In this document: one piece after another, positions 46,793-58,076 of the stretch
How the letters are laid out: each line of letters opens with the position of its first letter
How positions within the stretch are numbered: the stretch's first letter is position 1
NCBI GenBank assembly: GCA_003254905.1
Contig: QANU01043519.1
Coordinates: forward strand, 71,261 to 135,260
Reading direction: 5' to 3'
DNA from: Nissolia schottii
Taxonomy: Eukaryota > Streptophyta > Magnoliopsida > Fabales > Fabaceae
DNA length: 64,000 nucleotides
Made by a program: the position numbers and the translations under genes
Notes under the pieces: generated by a model
The model's input: the letters and a program-made list of their open reading frames with translations, nothing else
Database searches by the model: none
Told to the model about the DNA's origin: nothing

Positions 46793-49700
46793 ATGGCTCC
46801 AGAGAAGTCAGATATGCAGCAGATCCTGGAGAAACTAGACGAAGCAACACGAGCAAGTGAACAGGAAGATGCCCGCATAATGATACTGGAAACCACTCTC
46901 CAAACCTACCTCAAACAATCCGCGATCTCTGACAACCACGGCGACCGGAACTCACCACCTCGAGGCCACACAGACCAACCCCGACAACCATTCTGCGTGC
47001 GTAACGTGAAACTGGAATTCCCCCATTTTGATGGCTCAGGAGTGTTGGACTGGATCTTCAAAGCTACTCAGTTCTTCGATTACTATCAAACAGACGAAGC
47101 AGATCGAGTGACAATAGCTGCGGTACACATGGAAAAAGGAGCCATCCCATGGTTCCAGATGATGCAGAGAGCGTACCCGTTCCACTCTTGGCAAGAATTG
47201 ACAAGAGCAATGGAAATAGAATTTGGGTCATCGCCATTTGAAGCCACTAGAGGTAGTTTATTCAAACTGACCCAGCAATCCTCTGTCAATTCATATTACA
47301 CTTCATTCATGTCCTTAGCCAACCGAGTATATGGCATAAGCCCCGATGCCCTGTTGGACTGTTTCATCAGTGGACTTAAAGAAGATATTAGACGTGATGT
47401 GCTGGCTCAAAGCCCTGACAACTTGCTACGAGCTGTAGCACTGGCGAGACTCTATGAAGAGAGGTACAATCCTGGGACCAAACCGCTACCTGTTCAGCAC
47501 AGGAACCATGCGTGGCAACCGCATTCAAGCTATCAACCCAGGGCGATAGCACGAACCAACCTACCTCCTTTACTTCCTTCACCTGAGGCTAATGGGGACA
47601 AAGGGAAATTCAGAATCCCAGCCATCAAGAAAATGGGTCCTGCTGAAATTCAATTTCGGAGAGAGCACGGCCTATGCTTCACATGTGATGAAAAGTATAG
47701 TTTCAATCATCGATGCCCCAATAAGCATTTAATGATTATGCAAGTGGAGGACAATGACGAATCAGCCCCGCAATTACAGGACCAAGACAATAATCAAACA
47801 GTGACAGCAGCTGAAACTGAGGAAACAACAGAAACCTTCCAACAACTTTCTATGAATGCTTTAAATGGTGACAAGGGGATACAAGGCATTAGGTTTATAG
47901 GTAGCATAAAAGGACAGCCTATTCAGGTGTTCATTGATGGGGGAAGTTCAGATAATTTCCTTCAGCCTCGATTAGCAAAGTTCCTACAAGCACAAGTATT
48001 GTCTAAACCAAAATGCAAGGTCATGGTGGGCAATGGGCAGATACTAGAATCCAAAGGGTTCATTCAGGACTTGGAACTTCAGGTTCAAGGACAAACACTC
48101 CACTTACATGTGTATCTATTGGCTGTAACAGGGGCTGAACTCGTGTTAGGCACCTCTTGGCTAGCCAAGTTAGGTGACCATGTGGTTAACTATGCGATTC
48201 CCAGGCTGCAATTTGTATTGGATGGCACAAGAATGGAGATTAAGGGGGAAAGACAACCACAGCCAGCACAATTACATCAAATCAGAAGACTGCAGCAAAC
48301 CAATGTCATTGCTGAAATGTATACCATTCAATGGCGGCAACCTGATACAGATAGTGATAATGGGCTGCAACTACCAGCCAACATGGAACCTATACTGGCG
48401 ATATTATTGCATAACTATATACAGGTTTTCAGCAAACCTCATGGCTTACCCCCTCACGAAACCACACCCATACAATTACTCTACAGGAAGGGGCTAACCC
48501 GGTGAAAGTGCGACCGTACAGATATCCGCACAGTCAGAAACAACAAATCGAGGAAATGATCCACGATATGTTACAAGAGGGTATCATCAAGCCAAGTTGG
48601 AGCCCTTTCTCTTCACCAGTGTTATTGGTCAAAAAGAAAGATGGTACATGGAGGTTCTGTACGGATTATAGGGCATTGAATGCCATCACTGTTAAGGATA
48701 GCTTCCCTATTCCTACAGTAGATGAGTTAATTGATGAACTACATGGTGCTAGTTTCTTTTCCAAGCTGGATCTGAGGTCGGGCTATCACCAAATCAGGAT
48801 GCACGAAGCGGATACTCATAAAACAGCTTTTCGGACTCATCAAGGGCATTATGAATGGCTAGTAATGCCATTTGGGTTATCAAATGGACCGGCAACCTTC
48901 CAAAGCTTGATGAACGAGGTATTCCAACATGTTTTACGGAAGTTTGTATTAGTTTTCTTTGATGATATTTTGATATATAGTACATCCTGGCAACAACACC
49001 TATTTCATGTGGAATCAGTCCTGAAATTGCTATTAAGAGAGCAATTATTTGCAAAGCTGTCAAAATGTGACTTTGGAAGGCAGGAAATTGATTATTTGGG
49101 TCATACCATATCCAAAAGGGGAATAGCAATGGACAAGACAAAGATTGAAGCGGTAATGCAATGGCCACAACCACAGAATTTAAAACAGCTCCGAGGGTTC
49201 GTTGGACTTTCAGGCTACTATAGACGATTTGTCAAGGGATATGCAACCATAGCATCTGCCCTTACAGATTTGCTAAAGAAAGATTCTTTCAGTTGGACTG
49301 ATAAAGCAAATGAAGCTTTCAACAAGCTCAAGACAGCTTTAACTTCGGCACCACTGCTAGCCCTCCCTGATTTTAAGAAGCAGTTTACATTGGAGACTGA
49401 TGCATCAGGGAGTGGGATTGGAGCAGTTCTCAGCCAAGAACACCACCCCATTGCTTTTTTCTCCAAGAAACTATGCCCAACAATGCAAAAGAAATCAGCA
49501 TATGTGTGAGAACTATATGCCATTACAGAAGCATTAGCCAAATTCAGGCATTATTTGTTGGGTCATAGGTTCATCATTAAAACAGATCAGAAAATCCTAA
49601 AGGCACTCCTAGAACAGAACCTCTAGACCCCCGAACAGCAGGCGTGGCTCCACAAATTTATGGGTTTTGATTTTCAAATCCAGTACAAGCCAGCGAAAGA

Positions 49701-51464
49701 CAATATCCCAGCTGATGCCTTATCAAGATCTTATTTTCTGACTTGCTCTACAGCAGAAAATAATTGGCTAGAAGAGCTCAAAAGAGCAATACAACAGGAT
49801 GGGGAACTGACAGAAATACAAGAAAAGATAAGCAATGGCCAAGGCGAGCAAGGCTTTATAATGTGCACCAAGGCATATTGTTTTGGAAGACCAGAATTGT
49901 GATTCCTAAACATTCTGCACTAAAGACCGAAATTTTGAAAGAATTCCATGACTCCAAACTAGGTGGCCATTCGGGCATAGCACGCACAGCGGCAAGGATA
50001 GCTTTACAATTTTATTGGCAAGGGATGCATCAAGATATCAAGGAATATGTCCTACAATGTCCTACATGTCAACAGGCCAAAACAGAACACTTGCTACCTG
50101 CAGGGTTACTTCAGCCATTGCCAATTCCAACTCAAGTTTGGGAAGACATAACCATGGATTTCATCACCGGACTTCCTTCTTCTCATGGATACAATGTCAT
50201 ACTTGTCGTCATTGATAGATTGACAAAATTTGCACATTTTTTGCCACTAAAGAAGGACTATACCAGCAGCAGTATGGCGGAGATATTCATGTCTCAAATC
50301 GTGAAGCTCCATGGAATGCCTCATTCCATTGTATCTGACAGAGACAAGGTTTTCACAAGTTCATTTTGGGAGAAATTATTCCAACTCCAGGGCACAAAAT
50401 TGAAAAAGAGTTCTGCATACCACCCTCAAACAGATGGCCAGAGTGAAAATCTCAATAAACTACTAGAAATGTAGTTACGATGCTACACATACACCAATCC
50501 TTCCAAATGGGCAAAGATGCTACCATGGGCTGAACTCTGGTACAACACCAGTCACCATAGCAGCATTGGAATGACTCCTTTCCAAGCACTATATGGAAGG
50601 GAACCACCAAAGTTGGTGAGATACGAATTGCAACCAACAGACCCAATTAATTTACAAAAAATGCTACTGGAAAGAGACACACAGTTGAAGCTGTTGAAGA
50701 CTAATTTACAGAGGGCACAAATACACATGAAGAATAATGCTGACAAAAAAAGGCGGGATGTACAGATGCAGGTAGGGGACATGGTATTGGTGAAATTACA
50801 GCCATACAGACAACAATCGGTGGCCTTAAGAAAAAATCAGAAATTGGGAATGAAATTCTTTGGTCCGTTCAAGATCATAGCAAGAATTGGACAAGTTGCT
50901 CACCAAGTCGAGTTGCCATCTTCTGCTCGAATCCACAATGTGTTTCACATCTCCCAACTGAAGAAATTCCAAGGTCCTTACATCTCACCTTACTTACCAT
51001 TACCACTGCAATCAACAGCAACAAGCCCTATGTTACAACCACAGAACATTTTACAGACAAGGCAAGCGCAAAAAGGGGGAAAACAATTTACAGAGGTGCT
51101 GGTGCAATGGCAAGGGGTTCCAATCACAGAAGCTACCTGGGAGAACTATGAAGCAATGAAGAACAGCTATCCTCACTGCAACCTTGAGGACAAGGTTGAT
51201 TTTAAAGAGCGGGGTATTGCAACGGCTAGCAAGGGCAATGCAGGAATTAAAGAAAACAATGAGGGCAAAACAGGAAATAGCAAGTCGCGAATGCAAGAAG
51301 CAAAGCAAAAAGGAGAAACCGTTAGAGAACGTGGCCAGGTGGCCACAGAGCCGCAGAGCGCGAACGTGCACAGGGGCGAACGTGCGAGGAAGAGAAGCTC
51401 TACATGGGATGAATTTGTTATGGGAAAAGGCATGAGTATTGTGAGTTATTTCTTCCCTCTGTGA
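46793..51464 (+). pseudogene. Gypsy gag-pol polyprotein, broken by two frameshifts and three stops
   Basis: The gag region starts at ATG 46793 (MAPEKSDMQQ), with a capsid-like part (LDWIFKATQFFDYY, PWFQMMQRAYPF) and a zinc knuckle CFTCDEKYSFNHRC. The protease has the variant site FIDGGSSDNF instead of the usual D-S/T-G. RT shows [13 protein letters not shown] and FFDDILIYS. RNase H shows [15 protein letters not shown]. Integrase has an H-H-C-C finger (HDSKLGGHSGIA, CPTCQQAK) and the DDE residues (TMDFITGLP, VSDRDKVF, QTDGQSENL). A chromodomain follows (LVQWQGVPITEATWENYE). Lesions: one base apparently lost in the C-run 48449-48453; TGA 49507; TAG 49624; a frameshift at about 49830-49860; TAG 50472. 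The last frame runs 247 nt into the 3' LTR before its stop. Confidence 0.9.
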
Positions 51465-51802
51465 TTTCTCTGCTACTCATCTCCTTGTTCTCTGATCGAC
51501 TCTCCGTGCAGGTGGGAGTCGTCGATTGCTCGTCGGCAAGGGTCACAACCTAACTCCGTCGTCCTTTATCCTCCCCGGGTGAGCTCATGGAGGAGGCGAC
51601 TGAGCGTGGTGATCGGGAGAGAGCTCTCCCTATGACGTGAAAGTTCAGCTCGGGTCTTTTAATAATTTTAGCTCATTGATAATTGCCACTCTGCATTAAT
51701 TTCCTTAGCAATTACTGTGTCTGGAGACAATTCCTTACTGTCCGTGTTGGATTCGAATTTTTTCTTTTGGATTATAATTGAAATTCAGCTCACTTCATAA
51801 CA
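51218..51802 (+). repeat. 3' LTR of the gypsy element
   Basis: 585 bp. Its first 247 nt are read as the end of the pol frame (from ATASKGN to SIVSYFFPL, stop at 51462-51464). The 5' LTR copy of the same stretch is frameshifted. Confidence 0.92.
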
Positions 51803-51822
51803 ACATTATACATATTTTAGCA

Positions 51823-51834
51823 TGGTATCAGAGC
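51823..51834 (+). other. Primer-binding site of copia element 2
   Basis: TGGTATCAGAGC, the classical plant copia primer-binding site complementary to the 3' end of initiator methionine tRNA. It directly follows the split LTR end TTTTAGCA. Its position after the gypsy element shows that the gypsy sits within the copia LTR. Confidence 0.8.
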
Positions 51835-51860
51835 TAGCCAAGCTCTGATATCCGTCAAAC

Positions 51861-53340
51861 ATGAAGGCAGATTCTTCATGGCAGGAGAAGAAGAGAAACC
51901 AAACATAGAAGAAAGCATGAAAACTCAGGGTGATGGAACGAAGAAGATTCCATGGCCTTACAAGTTGAACGCGAGTGACAACCCCCGGTACAACTGCAAG
52001 GAGAGAATTAGGAGGAGTGGATAAGAGTTGTGAAGAGCTTGCTTCACGCTGGACAAAAATGGGGCTTCATATATGGAACTCATAAAGAACTTGAAAAATA
52101 TGCAATTGAAATAGAGGATTGGTGGACGGTTCAATCCAAGACTGTCTCCTAGATTTTGAATACGATCAAGCCTAACCTACGTTCGACAGTAGCATACGTT
52201 AAGAATGCAAAGGATATCTGGAATGACATCACAGAGCCATTCTCAGTTGTGAATGGGTTGAGAATTCAATAGTTGAATGCAGAACTGGCAGAGTGCAAGC
52301 AGTAGGGAATGACCATGTCGCATAATATGGGAAACTAAAGATGCTTTGAGACAAATTGATTAACTATGAGCAGATACCAAGGTGCAAGTGTGGAGGATGC
52401 AAGTGCATCATAGCGTTGTAACTTGAAAAGCAAAGAAAAGAAGAAAAGGTTCACCGATTTTTGATGGGACCCAATGATGTGACATATGGCACAGTGTGAT
52501 CTAACTTTATGGCATTAGACCCCTAATCCTTGTTGAATCAGGTGTATGCAACCATGGTGCAAGAAGAGAAGATGAAGACAATTACAAAATCAAAGAAAGA
52601 ACGAGGAGTGATTGTAGGACTTGCAGTGCAAGTTAGAAATAAGGGAAAGGGATGCAATGGGCAAGGAGAGAAGTCAGTGGTGTGCTAGTACTATGGAATG
52701 ACTGGCCATGAAGCCAAAAGATGTTTTCAAATCATTGGGCACCTCAAGTGGTGGGGTGACCACCCAAGGAACGATGGCGGAAGGAGTGGAAAAAGCCAGC
52801 ACAAAGCACTAAGAGCACATGGAAAAGGGGGAATGGCTCATGCAAATGTGGCTCACGTTGTTACAATTAGTGGCTATGAGTAAGGGACAGAAACTAAGAG
52901 ACACGAGGTTAGCACGCTCAAGCAACGAATAATGGCAGGTCTTGATGGGCATGTTAAAATCACAAAAGCCAAGTGAGATTGGTGAGAAACCTTATGATTT
53001 GTGGACAATACATAATGGTTTTTCTAATCATATGACAGAGACGTTGACAAACATTTGTGAAGAGCATACTATACACAGCTACCCGGTAGGGTTATAGAAC
53101 AGACAATAGGTGTTGGATAATAAGAGAGGGGTAGTGGTCCTTGATGGAGGACTCAAGCCCGCAAGCTTTTTATATGTGCCAAAATTAAATTGCAATATGA
53201 TCTCTATGTCACAATTAACTGGAGAAGAAAAATGTGTGGTACACTTCTATGAAAAATTATTTGTCATGTAGGATCGCACCTTGAGGATGCTACTTGGAGC
53301 AGATGAGCGGAAAGATGGGTTCTACTTGTATCAGGGTGTG
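51861..53340 (+). pseudogene. Copia element 2 gag and GAG-pre-integrase remnant
   Basis: Plus-strand copia gag, interrupted by several stops and frameshifts. Visible in order: PWPYKLNASDNP near 51955; HAGQKWGFIYGTHKELEKYA; IKPNLRSTVAYVKNAKDIWN near 52170; LNAELAECKQ; HRFLMGPNDVTYGT near 52450; a zinc knuckle YYGMTGHEAKRCFQ (one Cys replaced) with WWGDHPRN near 52690-52770; a damaged protease region; KLNCNMISMSQLTGEEKC near 53185; and DRTLRMLLGADERKDGFYLY near 53273-53332, the GAG-pre-integrase motif. The similarity stops abruptly at 53340, where a different repeat begins. Integrase and RT are absent. Confidence 0.75.
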
Positions 53341-56324
53341 TGTAACATCCACATTTTTATTATACAAAATATTTCCTTTCTACACAGTAAACAACATATT
53401 GCATTATATTGTTACACAGGTATCTGCTCGAACCATACAGTCGCATAATACTTTATAATAATATTGTCAACTGATAAGAAAAAATATAGTTCAATCAACT
53501 AATCAGATAAAATAGTGGTCAGCTTAAAGTCAAATAGTCAATTCGACGATTCGTCGTTGCTTTAGTAGCCAGCTACTAATCTTTTTGAGTCAACCCTTTG
53601 ACCAAGAGACCACATAGGGTCTCAAGTGAAGTTCAAGATATCCTATAGAAGTTTATATATTTAGAATCCTCATTCTAAGATGATTTTATAGCCGTTGTTA
53701 GCACTTCAATTAGAGTCTTAATTAGTTCAAAAGTTGCGTTTTAGGCCTAAGGCCAATTCTGGCTTTGCTTGAGGTCTCGCGCAGAGACCAAAAATTGGGA
53801 CCCACAACCACGAAATTCTCATGTGGGTAATTAGATTTTGGGGCCTAAGGAGTCAAATATAAAGCTCCATGCCAATATTTTGTTCCTCATGCAGGACATG
53901 TCTGTAACCTGTCCCCATTCACACTCTTAGTGGTCATTTATAACTATTTAATTCATCTTTTCCCTTATCCTCCCCCAAATCCAAAATTTCCCTATTATTT
54001 TCATTTAATAATTGTTTCTTCAACAATTATTCATCATACCATAAATTTTCATCATCCTCTTCATCTTCTTCTTCCAATTCTCTCCCCAAAAACTCAATAA
54101 AAAGCCTTCCAAAAACTCATAAACCCTAAATGAACCACCATTCTAGCTACCACAGCCTCTATGCACGAAATTAACCCCTTTTTTACACTCTCTAATCACT
54201 CTTTCATTATACAAATTATTCCTACCCACAACCCTCTTCATTCCTTATCTCTCCCTCTCAAACAAAACACAAAGAAAAGCTTTTTAGCCACCATTTTTGG
54301 AGCTCCAAAAATGCAACCATGTCCATCACCGAACACCATCATAAAATTCTCTAATCCTGCTGCTTCATTCACAAAAAGTTATGTCCTCTTTATTCTCTTC
54401 AAGCTCCTACTGTTGGTTTTGCGTTTAGGTGGGTTTCTAGCGCTTACGTGCTTCATATGCTTGTGCATGTTTAATATGATGATGGTTTTGGTTTTCCCAT
54501 GATATTTCCTTCAATAAACTGTAGTTTTATGTCCATCCATGTCCATTTTCAATTTGGCTTTGTTAGGGTTCTTTAGGTTCTCCATGTTTGTTTTTTAATA
54601 TAATTGTAGATTTGAGTTCCTTCCAAGATTGTAAGCCTTTTTCATGAGCATGGTTGATGTCAAAAGTGAGTTTTTCTCCATGATATAGCTGATTCCCTTG
54701 AGGTTTAATAGGCTTCCTCTTCCTTGTTTTTGAGTCTAGTACATATTTAGCTTCCTTGTGAAATCTTAGGCCTTGTTCATGTACAAAGTTTTGTGTGAAA
54801 ATAAGTTTTATGAAAAGTTGCGGTTTTTCGTAGAGCATTTCATTTTTCAAGAGATATTAGGGTTAGAAAATGATTTTTGATGATTGTGTTAGTGTTTTCA
54901 TAATCCTCATGAGATTTCAAGAAAAGTTAATTAAGGAAGTTTGATTGAAAATCAAAGTGTGTGAACATGTTTTGTAATTGGTTAAGATTCGACCGTCTAG
55001 AGTTATTTAGTTCCATAGGTTATTTTGTTCCTATCATTGACTTTGATTTCTTCTCATCATTATAAGAGAGTTTTATGAAAGAAGCTTTATCTAAAAATGA
55101 GTTTCAATGATATGAGAACTCTCACTAAGGTCTCAGCCCTAAGGTTTTATTTGGGTTGAGACTTTTGTTGTTAAAGCTTAAAGTGTTCTAATGATCTATG
55201 GTGGTTCTATGCATAAACGATGATATGAGTTTTAAAGACCACCAAGAGGTGAAGGACTTAAGTTTTCTCTTGATGATTTTCGGCCTTGAGGCTATTTTAA
55301 TGACTTAGAAATTTATTTGTGAACTTTGTATTTTAATGACTTAGAAATTTATTTGTGAACTTAAATTGATATTCCTATGATCCATGGTGATTCTAATCTT
55401 AAACGATGATATGGGTTTTAAAGACCACCAAAAGGTTAGGGATTTATGTATTCTTATGATGATTTTCGGTCTTAGGAGCATTACGCTCGTAGGGTTTTTC
55501 TTGATTGTGTTTGATGATATTTAAATGACCCATGGTTTGTCCTAGACATAAACAATGATGTAAGTTCTTGGGACAAACCAAGAGAGTATAGACTTGTACC
55601 TTCTTTTCATGGCAATTCGGTTTTGGGTGTTCTTTCCAAAAAATAGTTGTGTTTATTTATGTTTGATGATATTTAGATGATCCATGGTTTGTTCCTAACA
55701 TAAACGATGATATGAGTTTAGGATAAACCAAGAAGTGATAAACTTATCCTCTCTAGTGTTTGGCTTTTAAAGTGCATTGCCATTTAGTGTTTTGTTCAAT
55801 AAGTCTTGATAAGGTCCACATGATCCGTGGTTATTCCAAGCATAAACAATGACATGAGTTTTGGATTAAGCCAAAGAGTGATGGATCTGTGTCTTCCTTG
55901 AATGTGGATTCGGCCACCATAGACATATGAAGCTAGCTAGGGTTTAGCTTTTTTTTATAAATGTTAGTGTTTTTGAAATACTTAAAAGATGTGAGCCTAG
56001 GTGTGTTAAAGAGTTTTCGATGAAAATTCAATCCTATGATGTCAATAAAAGCTCCATGGATTCGGTCATGGAGGAGTCCCTAGTGTTAGGGTCTGTGTTC
56101 ATAAAAAGTGTATATGTATTCAAGTCTTTTATATTTTAAGGAACAGCTTTCATGCTCAAAGGTTTTGAAAAGGATGAGCTTTAATCAAGTTAAGGTTTTT
56201 GGTTGTGTTTTGGCTACAATAATCTCTCAAGTGATTTTAGTCGATTAAGTAGCTAAAATCCCCATAAAAGTCCTTTAAGAGAGTTTAACCATGAGCATCT
56301 AAAAGTCTTATACACATACAATCA
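53341..56324 (+). mobile_element. Long LTR-like sequence, probably a truncated gypsy-type LTR
   Basis: Starts exactly at the end of copia similarity with TGTAACATCCACATTT, the usual start of long LTRs in Tekay/Del-type chromoviruses. It continues for almost 3 kb with no lasting frame. A CT-rich block at 53940-54290 and a series of degenerate repeats at 55190-55900 give it internal structure. The expected GGATGTTACA-type end is not present and no second copy is in the window, so it is truncated on the right or is a different kind of sequence. The open frames at 54161-54502 (plus) and 54563-54850 (minus) have no domain. Confidence 0.4.
55191..55900 (+). repeat. Array of five hairpin-bearing repeats
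   Basis: Five units spaced 186, 148, 152 and 143 bp apart. Each has GAT[C/T][C/T][A/G]TGG, a left arm, a conserved loop (CATAAACGATGATATGAG or close), a right arm and CCAA[A/G]AG. Hairpin spans: 55200-55243, 55386-55429, 55534-55579, 55686-55729, 55829-55872. The arms differ among units but stay largely complementary: GGTGGT/ACCACC in unit 1, GGTTTGTCC/GGACAAACC in unit 3, TTCCTAA/TTAGGA in unit 4, TTCCAA/TTGGAT in unit 5; unit 2 has one mismatch. Behind each hairpin is a second degenerate block ending in TTTTCGGCCTT-like sequence. Complementary changes in both arms suggest that base pairing was maintained at some time. Confidence 0.6.
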
Positions 56325-56450
56325 TGTATCATATCTCTAAGATATGAAGCATCAATTAGTATATATTATTTGATATTGACAGCACCAATTTAAGCAATTT
56401 TTTGTGTAATTATTAAGATTAGAATAAATCTGTGATTAGATTTTTATCAG
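56325..56450 (+). mobile_element. Fragment of copia element 2 LTR
   Basis: Matches the LTR start at 45989: TGTATCATATCTCTAAGATA, then ATCAATTAGTATATATTATT, TTTGTGTAATT and GATTAGATTTTTAT. Similarity fades near 56450, so it is truncated on the right. It may be the 3' LTR of copia element 2. Confidence 0.6.
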
Positions 56451-56782
56451 AATCCTCCAACTTTATTAACAAAATTGGACCAATTCTTCAAGTCAAGATA
56501 GAAGATGAATCCAAAAGGTTCATCTCTTTTATTTGTATGTTGGCAACAAAAGAAATTATATCAAAATGTGTGAAAAATTACATACATGATTGAGAAATTA
56601 GATCATTATTATGATAGTATATAATAATGTTTTAAATGAGTGTAATTCATGTGTAAACGAGAGCAGAGTTCACATACATAAACGCGAATTTCTCATTACA
56701 GTCACCTAATTTTTTAAATCAAATTAAGTATGCGAATCTCCACTCATTTCCACATAAATTTCAAGTATTGATCAATACACAC

Positions 56783-57125
56783 ATATGTGATATCCAAATA
56801 ATATTACTTCATTAGCATTAGGATTTTCTAAAGTATATTTATCCCTAAAATAAGAAAGTAAGAAATATTTCTCTTAGATTCAAATAGGTAGAGTCTATAT
56901 AAAATCTCCTTAAATTATTTAAGTATAAATATCTGTCATTTTCTTACTTTAAAAACAAGTTCATGAGATATTTTCCCTTTGTTGCTTCTATGCTTCTTCA
57001 TTGCAGTTTACCTTGCTCTTTGTTTTTGTTTTCCTTTGGCGTCTTTAACCATTAAGTCGCGCCCGATGGTTATAACTTATGACTGGATTTCTAAACATTT
57101 TAGCAATTATGATCATTATTATTAT
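56783..57125 (+). repeat. Duplicated segment, copy B (no MITE)
   Basis: Direct-orientation partner of 40713-41935, about 16 kb away, lacking the 735-bp insertion. The two copies flank the whole retroelement nest. Confidence 0.65.
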
Positions 57126-58076
57126 AGTACTGATGTATTGCACAATTGTTTGGATATATATGTTTGTGTTTATTTATTATAGATTGAACGTATAAACTTA
57201 AGTAACAAATTTGTTATTAGATAGAGTAATTTTGATTAAAATATATTAAAATTAATAATTTTTATTTTAAAAAATAATTGACGTTTAGTTGATAAAAAAA
57301 TCTTAAAATTTGAACTAGAAAATATCATGCTGCAGTGATATATAAATTTTGAATAATGGTGGTTTGAAAAAAAAAGGGGGGCATTATACTGACTTATATA
57401 AGTCATGTGTTGACCATTGGCCAATGGTTATTATGACTTTACATAGCTGTATTCTCAATCCTTATTTTTTCATTATTTGAATTTGATTATTGAATGTACC
57501 TCGTTAATGAATTGTTTATAAATATTTAAATTACAAGCGCTCATTGAATTTGAAAGTGTGTTCTAGGTTCACATTAACAAATGTATTTTAACTTGTAGGT
57601 AGAGGGAAATTTTCTATCAACCTATATTTTAACACCCCTTAAAAAATTACTAATAATCGCTCCTCCTTCCACCGGCATTTGTAGGAGTAAGATGGTAATG
57701 GCATAAATATTTTGGAGATGAAACTTATCTGATGATAATATTTTTTATATCCACGATACTTAAACTCAAGATCTTGTTTAAGAAAAATAAATATCAACAC
57801 ATTTGAACTAATTAAACATTAGTGTAATTGCATAAATATTTAGAAGTAAAATGTCTCATTTCGCACATACGTGTATTGTTTAGTAATGAATAAATAGTCT
57901 TTCTTATTCTTCTATGGATTGACTCTGATCTATGCAATGTTTTTACACTTATATATATTATAATGTGTTATCAAATTTTAAAAAAAAATGTTATAAAAAA
58001 TAATAAAAATATTTGACTCTCTTATATACTACATTAAAAGTCTTACATATGGTTATATATATAATTGAATGACAAT
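57126..58076. other. Gene-free interval
   Basis: No gene is supported. A patch near 57670-57830 (GTAAGATGGTAATGGCATAA, later ACTCAAGATCTTG) resembles SINE sequence but lacks a convincing box B. Confidence 0.35.

Larger units (their letters stand above)
46188..51802 (+). mobile_element. Ty3/gypsy chromovirus-like retrotransposon, complete but defective
   Basis: A 5615-bp element with LTRs at both ends and the 5-bp target duplication ACATT (46183-46187 and 51803-51807). Just inside the 5' LTR is TGGTGCTTTCAT (46775-46786) as probable primer-binding site. Before the 3' LTR is a purine-rich AAAGAGCGGGG tract. The gag-pol order is gag, protease, reverse transcriptase, RNase H, integrase and a C-terminal chromodomain, the order of chromoviruses. 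The LTRs differ by six substitutions and one 1-bp indel, about 1%, so insertion was recent. Assuming 1.3e-8 substitutions per site per year, that is roughly 0.4 million years. It interrupts the LTR of copia element 2. Confidence 0.92.

Noticed and set aside
48794-49541. Minus-strand frames across the gypsy RT and RNase H
   Set aside because: Antisense shadows of recognised pol coding sequence.
55191-55900. Hammerhead ribozyme or C/D-box snoRNA interpretation of the hairpins
   Set aside because: The loop contains GATGAT but not the CTGATGA...GAAA core of hammerheads, and no D box with terminal stem is found in a consistent place.
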